The notes: generated by a model not told the origin, from the letters alone. Shown: positions 24,370 to 31,901, counted from the first letter of the stretch. The stretch: DNA of 32,401 nucleotides from Thermoplasmata archaeon (GCA_020350865.1 CP070726.1:2066212-2098612), one strand, 5' to 3'. Numbers and translations: made by a program.

Positions 24370-25083
24370 ATGGCAGAGCCTCTTTACGCCACACAGGATA
24401 TTAACAAAGCCATCAGGGCACAGATCAAGAAGGGCTCCACAACCAAGATAGAAGGGCTCGAGGGCCAGCACAGCATCGCTGTGGGCCTTTCCATGGATGC
24501 AAAGGTGGCCATCGTGGGTGCGGCAGGGGACTTTTTCGGGGCCCTAAACAACGGCACCACACTGCTCATCACAGGCAATGCGGGCAGGTACCTTGGGGAC
24601 ACCATGAAATCGGGAAAGATCGTGGTTGACGGGGATGTGGATTCAGGTTGCGGGGCCAACTTGCAGGGCGGGGAGATCATCGTCAAGGGCAGTGCAGGGG
24701 ACAGGGCCGGAGCCGGTGCAAAGGGAGGGAGCATCATCATCAACGGGAATGCCGGTGACAAGCTGGGGATGAATCTTTTCGGAGGGGATATCCTCATCAC
24801 AGGCGATGCTGGCTTCGACGTGGGCTCTTACATGCTCGGGGGCACGATTTATGTGAACGGCAAGATAAGCAGCCTGGGCAAGCAGACGAGGCTTTCGAGG
24901 CTCGACAGCCACGACAAGCTCAAGCTCACCAACTACCTCACAGAGCAGAACATATCAGGGGAGTTCAAGTTCAGAAAGGTTGAAAGCGAAAAGGGAGTGC
25001 CTTTTGACATTATAAAGAATCTGATGGGCCTTTCCCCCAAGAAGCAGAAGGAAGACCCATCGGAAGGGGAAGAAGAAGGGTAA
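24370..25083 (+). CDS. GXGXG-motif protein (glutamate synthase domain 3 / FwdC-like beta-helix)
   Basis: A 237-residue protein made largely of G-rich turns: repeated GDxGxxxGxxxxGGxIxVxG units across residues ~45-160 (for example GNAGRYLGDTM, GSAGDRAGAGAKGG, GNAGDKLGMNLFGG). This is the right-handed beta-helix of the C-terminal domain of glutamate synthase large subunit, also used as a separate subunit in archaeal glutamate synthase, N-methylglutamate synthase (MgsB) and formylmethanofuran dehydrogenase (FwdC). The FMN protein next door points to the glutamate-synthase-like type. The tail is charged (KKQKEDPSEGEEEG). I prefer ATG 24370 over 24361, because GAGG lies 9 nt ahead of the former but directly abuts the latter. 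The downstream gene follows after 22 nt. Confidence 0.82.
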   Translation: MAEPLYATQDINKAIRAQIKKGSTTKIEGLEGQHSIAVGLSMDAKVAIVGAAGDFFGALNNGTTLLITGNAGRYLGDTMKSGKIVVDGDVDSGCGANLQGGEIIVKGSAGDRAGAGAKGGSIIINGNAGDKLGMNLFGGDILITGDAGFDVGSYMLGGTIYVNGKISSLGKQTRLSRLDSHDKLKLTNYLTEQNISGEFKFRKVESEKGVPFDIIKNLMGLSPKKQKEDPSEGEEEG

Positions 25084-25105
25084 AAGGACCGGAGGGCAGC
25101 AGGAG

Positions 25106-26317
25106 ATGGAGGAAAACATGAAGACAGGCGCTTCAGGACTGCGGGGCATTACAGAGGAGGACCTGGCATCCATAATGGATGAGCTTGCCCTGGTACCTGA
25201 AGGGATGGCGGCTTCCTTCGAATCTGAGGGAATCTCCAAACTGGAGACAGAGGTCATACTGGGCGAGGGCAGGGATGTTAAGTTCCCCCTGCTTCTGAGC
25301 CACCCCTTCTTCGTCAATCCGGGGGAGATGGTCAGTGCCAACAGGTCCGTGAGGGTGGCTGTGGCCTACGGTGCCAGCACGGCAAAGGTGCCGTTTTACG
25401 CAGGTGAGGGCCTGGTACCCGAGGAGAAGAAGATCGTCAAGAAATTCGAGGGTGCCGTAATCCTGCCCTGGTCGCCCTTCAGAGTCGGGGTTGATTCACA
25501 GGAAATTGCACAGGCAAAGGCCGTATCGATTGACCTTACGGGGGGAAGCCTTCGGAGCATCTACTCCGTTGCCCACCTCATGGGAAAGGCCAGGGGTGAG
25601 GAGGGATTGATCAGTGCCCGGGCCCTGGGCCCGAAACACCATCTCGACATGGAGAGCGAAAAGGACCTTTCGGGCCATGTCGAGCTGCTGAGGGAGGTTA
25701 CAGGCCATAAGATACCCGTTCTTGTGAAGATCCCAGCCAGCAGGGTTTTCGAATCCACAAAGACGGCAATAAAATCGGGGGCCGATGCCGTCATTATAGA
25801 CACCAGTGAAAACCCGTTCACCAGGCCCTCTCCCATAACAGGCAACTACGGGGCCACGCTTCTGGGTGCCATACCCCCCGCAGTAAAGGCCTTAAAGGCT
25901 GAATCGGGGCGGAAAAAGGGGGTGAAGCTCCTGGTTTCCGGGGGGTTTCGCAACGGGGCCGATATCGTAAAGGCCCTTGCCCTGGGTGCCGACGCCGCGG
26001 GGATCAATGAGGCTGCCCTGGTTGCCCTGGGGTGTGTCCTGTGCGGGGAATGCCATCTCGGCGCATGCGAGAAGGGCATAGCAACCAGGGACAAGGAGCT
26101 GCGGGCACGCTTTTCCTGGAAGGACGCAGGCTCCCAGCTGGCCAATTTCCTGTATGCCACCAAGAAGGAAATCGAGATGCTGGCGGACTTCGTGGGTGTG
26201 GGCAGAATCAAGGATCTGAAAGCGGATCAGCTGGCGGCTTTGACATACGATACCGCCGCCATAACAGGGGTCAAACTGATAGGGTACGACAAGGAACTGC
26301 CCATGTGGTTCCATTGA
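25106..26317 (+). CDS. FMN-binding glutamate-synthase-like oxidoreductase with Cys-rich Fe-S motif
   Basis: A 403-residue protein related to the FMN/synthase domain of glutamate synthase. In that family the domain transfers ammonia to 2-oxoglutarate using FMN and a [3Fe-4S] cluster. Visible matches are KIPVLVKI, VSGGFRNGADIVKALALGADAAGINEAAL and GCVLCGECHLGACEKGIAT, the last corresponding to the canonical C-x5-C-x4-C cluster site. Departures: no N-terminal ferredoxin-like 4Fe-4S region, no glutaminase domain in the window, an extra Cys that makes C-x2-C-x2-C-x4-C, and an altered loop (SENPFTRPSPITG) where glutamate synthases have GHDGGTGASP. The start is ATG 25106 (GGAGG 9 nt upstream); ATG 25118 with GGAGG 5 nt upstream is equally possible. 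It is probably one complex with the preceding GXGXG protein; the exact substrate is uncertain. Confidence 0.75.
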   Translation: MEENMKTGASGLRGITEEDLASIMDELALVPEGMAASFESEGISKLETEVILGEGRDVKFPLLLSHPFFVNPGEMVSANRSVRVAVAYGASTAKVPFYAGEGLVPEEKKIVKKFEGAVILPWSPFRVGVDSQEIAQAKAVSIDLTGGSLRSIYSVAHLMGKARGEEGLISARALGPKHHLDMESEKDLSGHVELLREVTGHKIPVLVKIPASRVFESTKTAIKSGADAVIIDTSENPFTRPSPITGNYGATLLGAIPPAVKALKAESGRKKGVKLLVSGGFRNGADIVKALALGADAAGINEAALVALGCVLCGECHLGACEKGIATRDKELRARFSWKDAGSQLANFLYATKKEIEMLADFVGVGRIKDLKADQLAALTYDTAAITGVKLIGYDKELPMWFH

Positions 26318-26319
26318 AC

Positions 26320-26326
26320 TTTTTTT
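26320..26326 (+). terminator. Oligo-T terminator after the GXGXG/FMN operon
   Basis: A run of seven T residues starts 3 nt past the stop codon, typical of archaeal intrinsic termination, where a T tract suffices without a hairpin. Confidence 0.5.
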
Positions 26327-26361
26327 GGATGGGCCGTTTCGGAATCTTCCTCACCACCCAA

Positions 26362-26372
26362 CCTTTAATATA
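26362..26372 (+). promoter_or_regulatory. TATA box of the GYD-like gene
   Basis: ACCTTTAATAT lies about 45 nt before the start codon; a second AT-rich element, GATATATATT at 26382-26391, is also near. The first has the better sequence. Confidence 0.4.
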
Positions 26373-26409
26373 CCTCAAAGGATATATATTCCCTGAGAGG
26401 TGGCAAGGG

Positions 26410-26664
26410 ATGATGTTTGTAACAAAATTGAAATCACTGCCTGGACAGTACATGGAGGCCATCAAGCTTTTCAAGCACCCGAAAGTACCTGAAGGTGTGG
26501 AGATCAGGGAATTTTTGGGGCTATTCGGGGACATGGACGCCATAATTATCTTTGCAGCCCCGGACGAGAAGACTGCAGCGGAGTTCACGGTGCAGTTCGG
26601 CCATGTGGCAGAGGTGTGCACCGCCCTTGCATTATCCATAGAAGATATGAAGTGGACGCACTGA
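26410..26664 (+). CDS. Small GYD/DUF3303-like dimeric alpha-beta barrel protein
   Basis: An 84-residue protein beginning MMFVTKLKSLPGQY. The order beta strand, helix, PEGVEIREFLGLFGDMDAIIIF, then APDEKTAAEF and a final beta strand fits the ferredoxin-like fold of GYD or DUF3303-type proteins, small dimers of unknown role. The FGDMDA turn corresponds to the G-x-Y-D turn that names the GYD family. ATG 26410 is supported by GAGGTGG 9 nt upstream and by the TATA elements; a longer frame reaching back to 26032 runs antiphase through the FMN gene and is rejected. No membrane segment. It stands alone between two terminated units. Confidence 0.6.
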   Translation: MMFVTKLKSLPGQYMEAIKLFKHPKVPEGVEIREFLGLFGDMDAIIIFAAPDEKTAAEFTVQFGHVAEVCTALALSIEDMKWTH

Positions 26665-26690
26665 GCCATCTTACTCAGGGTCCGATTTTT
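26661..26690 (+). terminator. Possible hairpin/oligo-T terminator after the GYD-like gene
   Basis: CTGAG (26661-26665) pairs with CTCAG (26674-26678), followed by TTTTT at 26686. The stem is only 5 bp and overlaps the stop codon, so the T tract may be the working part. Confidence 0.3.
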
Positions 26691-26739
26691 ACCGGTTCAA
26701 GAGCCTCTGATTTTAGAGATCCCGCTCAAGATTATTGAC

Positions 26740-26749
26740 AAATATAATG
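26740..26749 (+). promoter_or_regulatory. TATA box of the ExoIII gene
   Basis: AAATATAATG lies about 45 nt ahead of the chosen ATG at 26789. It would place the transcript start near 26770, which excludes the upstream in-frame start at 26735. Confidence 0.45.
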
Positions 26750-26788
26750 ATTCATCATGGCTTTACCCTTATTCACAGGTCGGACACC

Positions 26789-27559
26789 ATGACCCTCAGA
26801 TTGCTATCCTGGAATGTCAACGGCATCAGGGCTATTGCCAGAAAGGGTTTTCTTGATTGGCTGGAAAAGGAGGATGCCGATATTGTGTGTCTCCAGGAGA
26901 CAAAAGCAAGGCCCGAGCAGCTCACCGAGGATCTGGTGAATCCCCCTGGATACCATGCCTACTTCAGTGCGGCCGAGAGGAAAGGGTATTCCGGCACGGT
27001 GACATATTCGAAGAGAAAACCAAAAAAGGTCCTGCTCGGCATGGGCGAGCCGAGATTCGATTCCGAGGGGCGCATGGTGGTGACCGAGTATCGGGATTTC
27101 GTGCTCTTCAATGTCTATTTCCCGAACGGGAAGAGGAACCAGGAGCGGTTGAGGTACAAGCTGGACTTCTACGATGTCTTCCTGGATGTGGCGGACGGCT
27201 ACAGGAAAAGGGACAGGGGGGTCATCGTGTGCGGGGACTTCAACACCGCCCACAAGGAGATCGATTTGGCCAGGCCCAGGGAGAACGAAAACACATCGGG
27301 TTTTCTGCCCATAGAGAGGGACTGGATGGACAGGCTCATCTCCCACGGCTATACCGACACCTTCAGGGAGTTCTCAAGAGGGCCGGGCCAGTACACATGG
27401 TGGGACTACCAGACAAGAGCAAGGGAGAGGAACGTGGGCTGGAGGCTGGACTACTTCTTTATTAGTAATGACCTTCTTCCCCACCTGAAAAACGCCTTCA
27501 TCATGCAGCATGTCTTGGGCTCTGACCACTGCCCGGTGGGGATTGTGGTGGAATTCTAG
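26789..27559 (+). CDS. xth: Exodeoxyribonuclease III / AP endonuclease (ExoIII-APE1 family)
   Basis: A 256-residue base-excision-repair nuclease that cuts DNA 5' of abasic sites and trims 3' ends with Mg2+. The family motifs are all visible: SWNVNGIRA (metal/catalytic Asn), CLQETKA (metal-binding Glu), [13 protein letters not shown] (catalytic Asp and Asn), YTWWDYQ with [15 protein letters not shown], and GSDHCPVGI (catalytic Asp-His pair). Length is close to archaeal members (about 255-260) and to E. coli ExoIII (268). ATG 26789 (MTLRLLSWN) is chosen over the frame's first ATG at 26735 because the motif normally begins within a few residues of the N terminus, AGGT lies upstream, and the TATA box at 26740 would be inside the longer version. 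It is a single-gene unit. Confidence 0.95.
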   Translation: MTLRLLSWNVNGIRAIARKGFLDWLEKEDADIVCLQETKARPEQLTEDLVNPPGYHAYFSAAERKGYSGTVTYSKRKPKKVLLGMGEPRFDSEGRMVVTEYRDFVLFNVYFPNGKRNQERLRYKLDFYDVFLDVADGYRKRDRGVIVCGDFNTAHKEIDLARPRENENTSGFLPIERDWMDRLISHGYTDTFREFSRGPGQYTWWDYQTRARERNVGWRLDYFFISNDLLPHLKNAFIMQHVLGSDHCPVGIVVEF

Positions 27560-27676
27560 TAAGAATTCTGAATTTCTCGAGATGTGCTGTTAAATAGGGT
27601 GGATAATGGGGAGATTTAGGGAGAATCATCAATAGACTCCCAGCCAAAAGAATATTCTGGTTGTTTGGACGCGCTA

Positions 27677-27686
27677 CATTTAAATA
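27677..27686 (+). promoter_or_regulatory. TATA box of the GGGGQY-repeat protein gene
   Basis: CATTTAAATA lies about 42 nt before ATG 27724. The predicted leader is about 15 nt and contains the GGAGG site. Confidence 0.5.
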
Positions 27687-27723
27687 CTGCCTTCCATCTA
27701 TTGTAATTCACGGAGGGAATCGT

Positions 27724-28254
27724 ATGAAAGCCATAAAAACGGTTGGCATGGCCGTTCTCGTGTCCATGCTTTTTTTATCTGCAGTGGGTACCGCAAGTGC
27801 GGCCGTGGGGGGCGGAATGGGCAAAGAGGGGGAGTACACCATCACAGTGGGTCCGGGAGGTGAGTATATCGTCGAGATGGGAGGCGGCGGACAGTACAAT
27901 TTTATTTACTTAGGCGAAGGTGGACAGTACCTCTTCAACCTCGGCGGTGGCGGCCACTACATGATCGGTCTCGGAGGAGGTGGACAGTACTTCTTCAACC
28001 TCGGCGGCGGGGGACAGTACGCCGTAAACCTGGGCGGTGGAGGGCAGTACAACTTCATAATGGGAGGCGGGGGACAGTACGCCATCCATATCGTTCCCAG
28101 GGGCGGCGGCGGCCAGTACTCCGCACATATAATACCCAAAGGCGGCGGTGGGCAGGACGGCATACAAGCCTACATAGTCCACATAATGCCCAGGGGAGGA
28201 GGCGGACAGTACAGCGTCCACATCGTGCCCATGGGCGGCGGCGGGCAGTATTGA
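27724..28254 (+). CDS. Secreted GGGGQY-repeat protein
   Basis: A 176-residue protein with a clean signal peptide (MKAIKTVGMAVLVSMLFLSA, probable cleavage after ASA near residue 27). Everything after it is repeats: about thirteen units of the form GGGGQY-x-phi-x-phi. Early units have a 10-residue period (GGGGQYFFNL, GGGGQYAVNL), later ones 13 residues (GGGGQYAIHIVPR), one is 18, and the protein ends exactly at GGGGQY. The alternation of turn-forming glycines with short beta strands of alternating hydrophobic residues suggests a beta-solenoid or an amyloid-like fibre former. No Cys, no membrane helix after the signal, no anchor. ATG 27724 has GGAGG 7 nt upstream and a TATA box in place. I do not recognise a named family; a secreted structural or matrix role is inference. 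Confidence 0.85.
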   Translation: MKAIKTVGMAVLVSMLFLSAVGTASAAVGGGMGKEGEYTITVGPGGEYIVEMGGGGQYNFIYLGEGGQYLFNLGGGGHYMIGLGGGGQYFFNLGGGGQYAVNLGGGGQYNFIMGGGGQYAIHIVPRGGGGQYSAHIIPKGGGGQDGIQAYIVHIMPRGGGGQYSVHIVPMGGGGQY

Positions 28255-28267
28255 GACATAAACCCAG

Positions 28268-28298
28268 GAGGCGGAACGCCTCTTCTTTTTTATTTTTT
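28268..28298 (+). terminator. Hairpin plus T-tract terminator
   Basis: GAGGCG-GAA-CGCCTC forms a perfect 6 bp stem with a 3-nt loop, followed by a T-rich stretch (TTCTTTTTTATTTTTT). It begins 13 nt past the stop of the GGGGQY-repeat gene and suits a highly expressed secreted product. Confidence 0.7.
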
Positions 28299-28354
28299 CA
28301 CCTGAATTGAATGCAATATAAGACATTTCTATACAGTGCGGATCCTAAAAGGCA

Positions 28355-29419
28355 CTAAAGAGCAAAGAAATAAACCAGCCCAGCCGCAACCCCGATGACG
28401 GCTGCAGCCACCATCCCCACCTTCACCCACGAGATGGGGGCATAGCCCTGGACCTCCCCGGTCTGCCCGTTGATGAGGAAATGATAGGTCTTGTCCTTCC
28501 AGTGGTACGAGGCCACCCAGATGGGGAGGAGCACGTGCTTGTATGTGATGTTGTTGAACCAGGTGCTGACCCGCAGAAATCTGTGTGTGTCACCCGGGAC
28601 ATCGTGGGCGCACCTGTCCCTCTCTTCTGCCTTGACGTTGTTCTTGGCAATTTCCCAGCCCTGTCTAACGTCGATGCTGTACTCCTCTGCCAGCCACCCG
28701 CTCAAGAACCGGGGGTTGTAGGGCACCAGCTCTTGGAGATGAAAAGGATATATCTTGAAGACGAGGTGGTAGTCCAGCCCCCTCGATGCAACTATGACCT
28801 CGTCGTTGTAGAAACCGTCCCGGGCCCCTGAAGAGGGGACCCACCGCGTCTTCCTCACCTGCCTTGTTCTGGTGACCCTTCTTCCGTTTTCATAGGTGGA
28901 GTATGTTTCGGTCTCGTAGTAATAATACCCGCTCTGGGCCGTCCACTCGGAATGGGTTCCGCAGTCGTACGTCCAGAAGGGAACGTAGACCCCCTTGAGC
29001 ATCTTTGGTCTCGATATCTTTTTCAAGGCGGAGGGTCTGAAAAATCCCTTTCCTATCCACGTGTAGAACTGCTGGGTGGCCGCATTCTTGTCCAACTTGA
29101 AGGGCACCAGCGTTTCCGGCCTGATGACGTGCGGGTGCTCCGGCTGCGGCTTCACATAGGGCGAGTTGCAGAAGGGGCAGTCACCTGCCGTGCCCTTGCC
29201 CGCCGAGAAGGTTGCACCGCAGGAATCGCACTTGACCATGGCCATGGGTGCGGCCCACCCGGTGGCAGCGGGGGCTGCAAAGAAGTCGTGCTCCTCCACG
29301 GCCTTGTGCTCTATGAAAATGACCTTGGTGGAGCCGCAGAATTCGCATCTCAGACCCGCAACCTTGGGGTCGAACTCGAGATAGGCCCCGCAACTCTCGC
29401 ACTCGAACTGCTCCACCAT
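28355..29419 (-). CDS. Membrane-anchored double zinc-ribbon protein (YdjG-like, TFIIB-type zinc ribbon family)
   Basis: A 354-residue protein. Two N-terminal zinc ribbons are clear: Cys7/Cys10 with Cys25/Cys28, and Cys64/Cys67 with Cys81/Cys84. A conserved middle follows (VYVPFWTYDCGTHSEWTAQ, YYYYETETYSTYENG, RKTRWVPSSG), typical of the family often mis-named primosomal protein N' or PriA in databases; it has no helicase motifs. The last ~24 residues are one membrane helix (about 331-354), which places the ribbons in the cytosol if the N terminus is inside. Bacterial relatives such as YdjG lie near SPFH- and TPM-domain genes, but none is seen here. ATG 29419 is preferred to the TTG at 29431: no ribosome site is visible, but a TATA-like GTTAAAC centred 29 nt upstream would give a leaderless mRNA starting at this ATG. 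Function unknown. Confidence 0.8.
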   Translation of the reverse strand: MVEQFECESCGAYLEFDPKVAGLRCEFCGSTKVIFIEHKAVEEHDFFAAPAATGWAAPMAMVKCDSCGATFSAGKGTAGDCPFCNSPYVKPQPEHPHVIRPETLVPFKLDKNAATQQFYTWIGKGFFRPSALKKISRPKMLKGVYVPFWTYDCGTHSEWTAQSGYYYYETETYSTYENGRRVTRTRQVRKTRWVPSSGARDGFYNDEVIVASRGLDYHLVFKIYPFHLQELVPYNPRFLSGWLAEEYSIDVRQGWEIAKNNVKAEERDRCAHDVPGDTHRFLRVSTWFNNITYKHVLLPIWVASYHWKDKTYHFLINGQTGEVQGYAPISWVKVGMVAAAVIGVAAGLVYFFAL

Positions 29420-29439
29420 TCGCAGGGGCAATGGCCCTG

Positions 29440-29456
29440 AAACAGTTTAACTGTTT
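29440..29456. promoter_or_regulatory. 17-bp palindrome over the promoter of the zinc-ribbon gene
   Basis: AAACAGTT-T-AACTGTTT has exact 8 bp arms. Its centre is 29 nt upstream of ATG 29419, just where a leaderless archaeal gene has its TATA box, so it may be both TATA element and operator. Confidence 0.45.
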
Positions 29457-29574
29457 TTCCCTTTTCTTCCGCGTGAACGGATTTAACACCATTCTATCCA
29501 AAGCTACCACGTTATTGGGTGGGAGGAGGTGGCAAGGCGGTGGGCCAAGCCTTTAGTAAATCCATTCCCCTCCC

Positions 29575-30288
29575 TCACTTGCCCTTCCTCTCCAATGCCT
29601 TCACCGCCCCGCTGAACACACCCATCAGGGTGTGAAACTCCCACTTGGAGAGCACTGCCCTCCCCAAGATTCGCTGGAACATCACCGTTGTTTTCTTCTT
29701 CTTGTGCTCGGGATATTCTATCGCATCTAAAAAGGTGGAAAAGTTGTCGAGCATCTTGTCCTTCTCGAAACCCGAGGCCTTTTTTATCGCCCTTTTCCCT
29801 CCCCCTGTGTCTGAGTTGAAGAGTTCGTAAAAGACAATTGTGGCTGCATGAGAGATATTGAGTATCGGATATTCGGGTGAGGATGGAATAGTGACCACCG
29901 CATCGCATCTCTCGAGCTCCTCATTGTAGAGGCCGTAGTCCTCCCTGCCGAACATGATGCCCACCGTCCCCTCCATATCGGCCATCTTGGCTGCAAAGTC
30001 CTTGGGAGTGAGGTTCTTTCTCAGATGCTTCCTGTCCTTTTCAGTGTCGAATCCGGTTGTTCCCACAAGATAGTCCAGGTCCTCCACCGCCTCATCTAGG
30101 GTTTCATGCACGAGAGCCCCTTCAAGAACATCCTTGGCATGCATGGCTCGCTGGTAGGCTTCCTCCCCTACCTCACACGGGTTCACGAGGATCAGATCCT
30201 TCATTCCAAAATTCTTCATGGTCCTTGCCACGGCACCAATATTGCCCGGGAATTTGGGCTCCGCGAGGATCACCTTGTATTCCGGCAT
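29575..30288 (-). CDS. trmJ: tRNA (cytidine/uridine-2'-O-)-methyltransferase TrmJ (SPOUT family)
   Basis: A 237-residue SPOUT-class enzyme that uses SAM to methylate the 2'-OH of tRNA position 32; characterised archaeal TrmJ acts on C32. Visible motifs: N-terminal LAEPKFPGNIGAVARTMKNFG (RNA-recognition face of the SPOUT fold), GIMFGREDYGL at the knot (SAM binding), and IPSSPEYPILNISHAATIVFYEL, the conserved motif 3. The C-terminal part (from about residue 160) is the helical extension common in TrmJ. ATG 30288 is preferred to the upstream start at 30345: GGGTG lies just ahead and a TATA-like ATAAAATATCC sits about 35 nt upstream, inside the longer reading. It is transcribed toward the zinc-ribbon gene; 155 nt separate them and the latter has its own promoter. 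Confidence 0.92.
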   Translation of the reverse strand: MPEYKVILAEPKFPGNIGAVARTMKNFGMKDLILVNPCEVGEEAYQRAMHAKDVLEGALVHETLDEAVEDLDYLVGTTGFDTEKDRKHLRKNLTPKDFAAKMADMEGTVGIMFGREDYGLYNEELERCDAVVTIPSSPEYPILNISHAATIVFYELFNSDTGGGKRAIKKASGFEKDKMLDNFSTFLDAIEYPEHKKKKTTVMFQRILGRAVLSKWEFHTLMGVFSGAVKALERKGK

Positions 30289-30316
30289 GTTCACACCCGA
30301 GTGGGAAAAAGGGATT

Positions 30317-30330
30317 GGATATTTTATGGT
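30317..30330 (-). promoter_or_regulatory. TATA box of trmJ
   Basis: On the minus strand ACCATAAAATATCC is centred about 35 nt before ATG 30288. It predicts a leader of roughly 10 nt. Confidence 0.45.
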
Positions 30331-30479
30331 TGCTGTCATACACAAACCTGGTCTAGTGCGGATTGGTATCTCTGAAATATCCTTTAGTAGAGTGAGAAAG
30401 GTGCCTCAATAGGGCGCTTATCAAAACCCTTTAATCAATCCAGATTCGTACATATCGGGCAATAAGCAACCTCATTCAT

Positions 30480-30531
30480 ATTGCAAAGCATTTAAGTAGG
30501 TATTTGCAATGGGATTGCAAACCTTTTAATA
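30480..30531 (+). promoter_or_regulatory. ATTGCAAA operator cluster and TATA box of the AAA ATPase gene
   Basis: TTTGCAAT-GGG-ATTGCAAA (30503-30521) is a perfect inverted repeat with 8 bp arms. A further ATTGCAAA half-site lies at 30480-30487. The TATA-like TTTTAATA follows immediately at 30524-30531, about 27 nt before ATG 30556, so the transcript is probably leaderless. Occupancy of the palindrome would cover the BRE. Confidence 0.55.
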
Positions 30532-30555
30532 CAACCTAATACATTAATAGAAAAT

Positions 30556-31812
30556 ATGGAAAGACATAATCCGTGGTGGGTGAACGAGCCAGATATTGGT
30601 TTCGAGCAATGGAAGGAAGCAAAAGTCAATTGGGTACCTGAAGTGGTGAATAAAATAACACTCAAACCCTTCTCGCTGCATTTTCTGTCTGGACCAAGGC
30701 AGGTTGGAAAGACTACCGCAGTGAAAATACTGATTCAACGGCTGATCATGAAAAGGCCTGTAAAGTCCGTGTTCTACTACTCCTGTGATGAGCTTACTGA
30801 TTTCAGGGAGCTCGGAGAGGTTCTTGACAACTACCTGGCTGCAAGAGCGGCCTGGAACATCTCAGGCAGCGTAATCCTTTTAGATGAAATAACGTTCGTG
30901 GATGAATGGTGGCGTGCGGTTAAGGCAAGGATCGATTCAGGTGCCTTCAAAAAAGATGTCTTGGTCGTCACCGGCTCGGCGAGAATCGAACTGTTGAAGC
31001 AGAAGGAGACCTTTCCAGGCAGAAGAGGGGGCGGAAAGGACCTCGTCCTTCATCCTTTGGACTTCTCTTCTTTCGTAAAGGTGAAAGGCGACCTGAATGT
31101 GATGACAGGAGATATTTCGGAGCTGGATAAGAATGTCAAGGCAAACAAACTCTTTTCAAAAAAATTGAGTGAACTGTTTAAAGAATACATGATGACCGGT
31201 GGATTTCCAAGAAGTATCCAGGATCGATCCCGATATCAAAAGGTAACAAATGAAACCTCACGAACATATCTCGACTGGTTAAGAGGGGACTGGTCAAGGG
31301 TGGGAAAAAGCGACAGGTTCATGAAGGAGATACTGTCATATCTGATGAGGGCCGAGGGAACACCGGTAAGCTGGAATTCCATATCCAACCAGACAAGCAT
31401 AAATTCGCCGAATACCGTGAGGAGTTACATCGAGACCCTGGAAGGGATACAATCCGTTTTGGTTTTGAATTTCATGGCTCCCAGTTCAAGGATTGATTAC
31501 AAAAAGAACAAGAAGATCCATTTCACGGATCCCTTCATATACAGGGTCATCGGGGATTATGTAAATCAAGAAGTTGCTGTAAATTGGCTTTTAGAGGCGG
31601 CCGTGGCATCGCACCTTTCAAGATTACTCCCTGTATATTACTGGCGCAACCATACAGAGGTCGATATCGTGTGCCTCCGTAAAAAGAGACAGATCGGGTT
31701 CGAGGTGACCAAGGGACTGAAAAAGTGGAAGGCTCCCTGGCATATCAAGAAGTCGTACCTTCTCGATAAAAATACCCTGCCGATTTATCTATCCGCCCTC
31801 AAATCCGATTAG
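30556..31812 (+). CDS. AAA-type ATPase with DUF4143 C-terminal domain
   Basis: A 418-residue protein of the large archaeal/bacterial AAA_14-DUF4143 family. Walker A is GPRQVGKTT at residues 46-54, Walker B VILLDEIT with Asp110-Glu111, and the sensor-like strand is VLVVTGSAR near 135-143. The middle holds the family motif YMMTGGFPRS, and the C-terminal DUF4143 domain has a restriction-fold-like signature HTEVDIVCLRKKRQIGFEVTKG (about 366-387). In usual members the second part reads IEVK; here Thr stands at the expected Lys and a Lys follows, so nuclease activity is doubtful. The biochemical role of the family is not settled; members are frequent, patchily distributed and often near mobile DNA. 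No ribosome site is visible and the TATA position suggests a leaderless mRNA. It is a single gene, converging on the partial secreted protein. Confidence 0.88.
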   Translation: MERHNPWWVNEPDIGFEQWKEAKVNWVPEVVNKITLKPFSLHFLSGPRQVGKTTAVKILIQRLIMKRPVKSVFYYSCDELTDFRELGEVLDNYLAARAAWNISGSVILLDEITFVDEWWRAVKARIDSGAFKKDVLVVTGSARIELLKQKETFPGRRGGGKDLVLHPLDFSSFVKVKGDLNVMTGDISELDKNVKANKLFSKKLSELFKEYMMTGGFPRSIQDRSRYQKVTNETSRTYLDWLRGDWSRVGKSDRFMKEILSYLMRAEGTPVSWNSISNQTSINSPNTVRSYIETLEGIQSVLVLNFMAPSSRIDYKKNKKIHFTDPFIYRVIGDYVNQEVAVNWLLEAAVASHLSRLLPVYYWRNHTEVDIVCLRKKRQIGFEVTKGLKKWKAPWHIKKSYLLDKNTLPIYLSALKSD

Positions 31813-31838
31813 CACCATATCAATAACTTATCTATCCC

Positions 31839-31901
31839 ATGAGATACGCCCTCAAGTTCGGTTACGACGGCACAGGGTGTTTCGGCCATGGACAACGTAA
31901 T
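31839..31901 (+). pseudogene. Possible remnant of the 5' end of truA (tRNA pseudouridine synthase)
   Basis: From ATG 31839 the first residues read MRYALKFGYDGTGCFG, strikingly like the N terminus of archaeal TruA (Y-A-x-K-x-x-YDGT-x-F-x-G). The likeness ends after about 20 codons; the frame then runs antisense through the 3' end of the next gene, and the catalytic Asp region (about residue 60) is absent. It starts 27 nt after the ATPase stop. This may be a truncated gene left by a rearrangement or a chance likeness in a short stretch. Confidence 0.35.

Noticed and set aside
26032..26409. N-terminal extension of the GYD-like protein
   Set aside because: It runs antiphase through the FMN gene; the ribosome site and TATA elements place the start at 26410.
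26857..27465. 202-codon plus-strand frame inside the ExoIII gene
   Set aside because: Overlaps a clear nuclease with all catalytic motifs and shows no family motif of its own.
27870..28254. Short DNA repeats every 30-39 bp that could mimic a CRISPR array
   Set aside because: They are codons for GGGGQY in one open frame with a signal peptide; the 'spacers' are themselves similar.
27910..28326. 138-codon minus-strand frame opposite the GGGGQY gene
   Set aside because: An antisense shadow; the plus strand has a signal peptide, ribosome site, TATA box and terminator.
28355..29419. Reading the zinc-ribbon gene as primosomal helicase PriA
   Set aside because: A common database label for this family, but there is no Walker A or helicase motif and the protein ends in a membrane helix.
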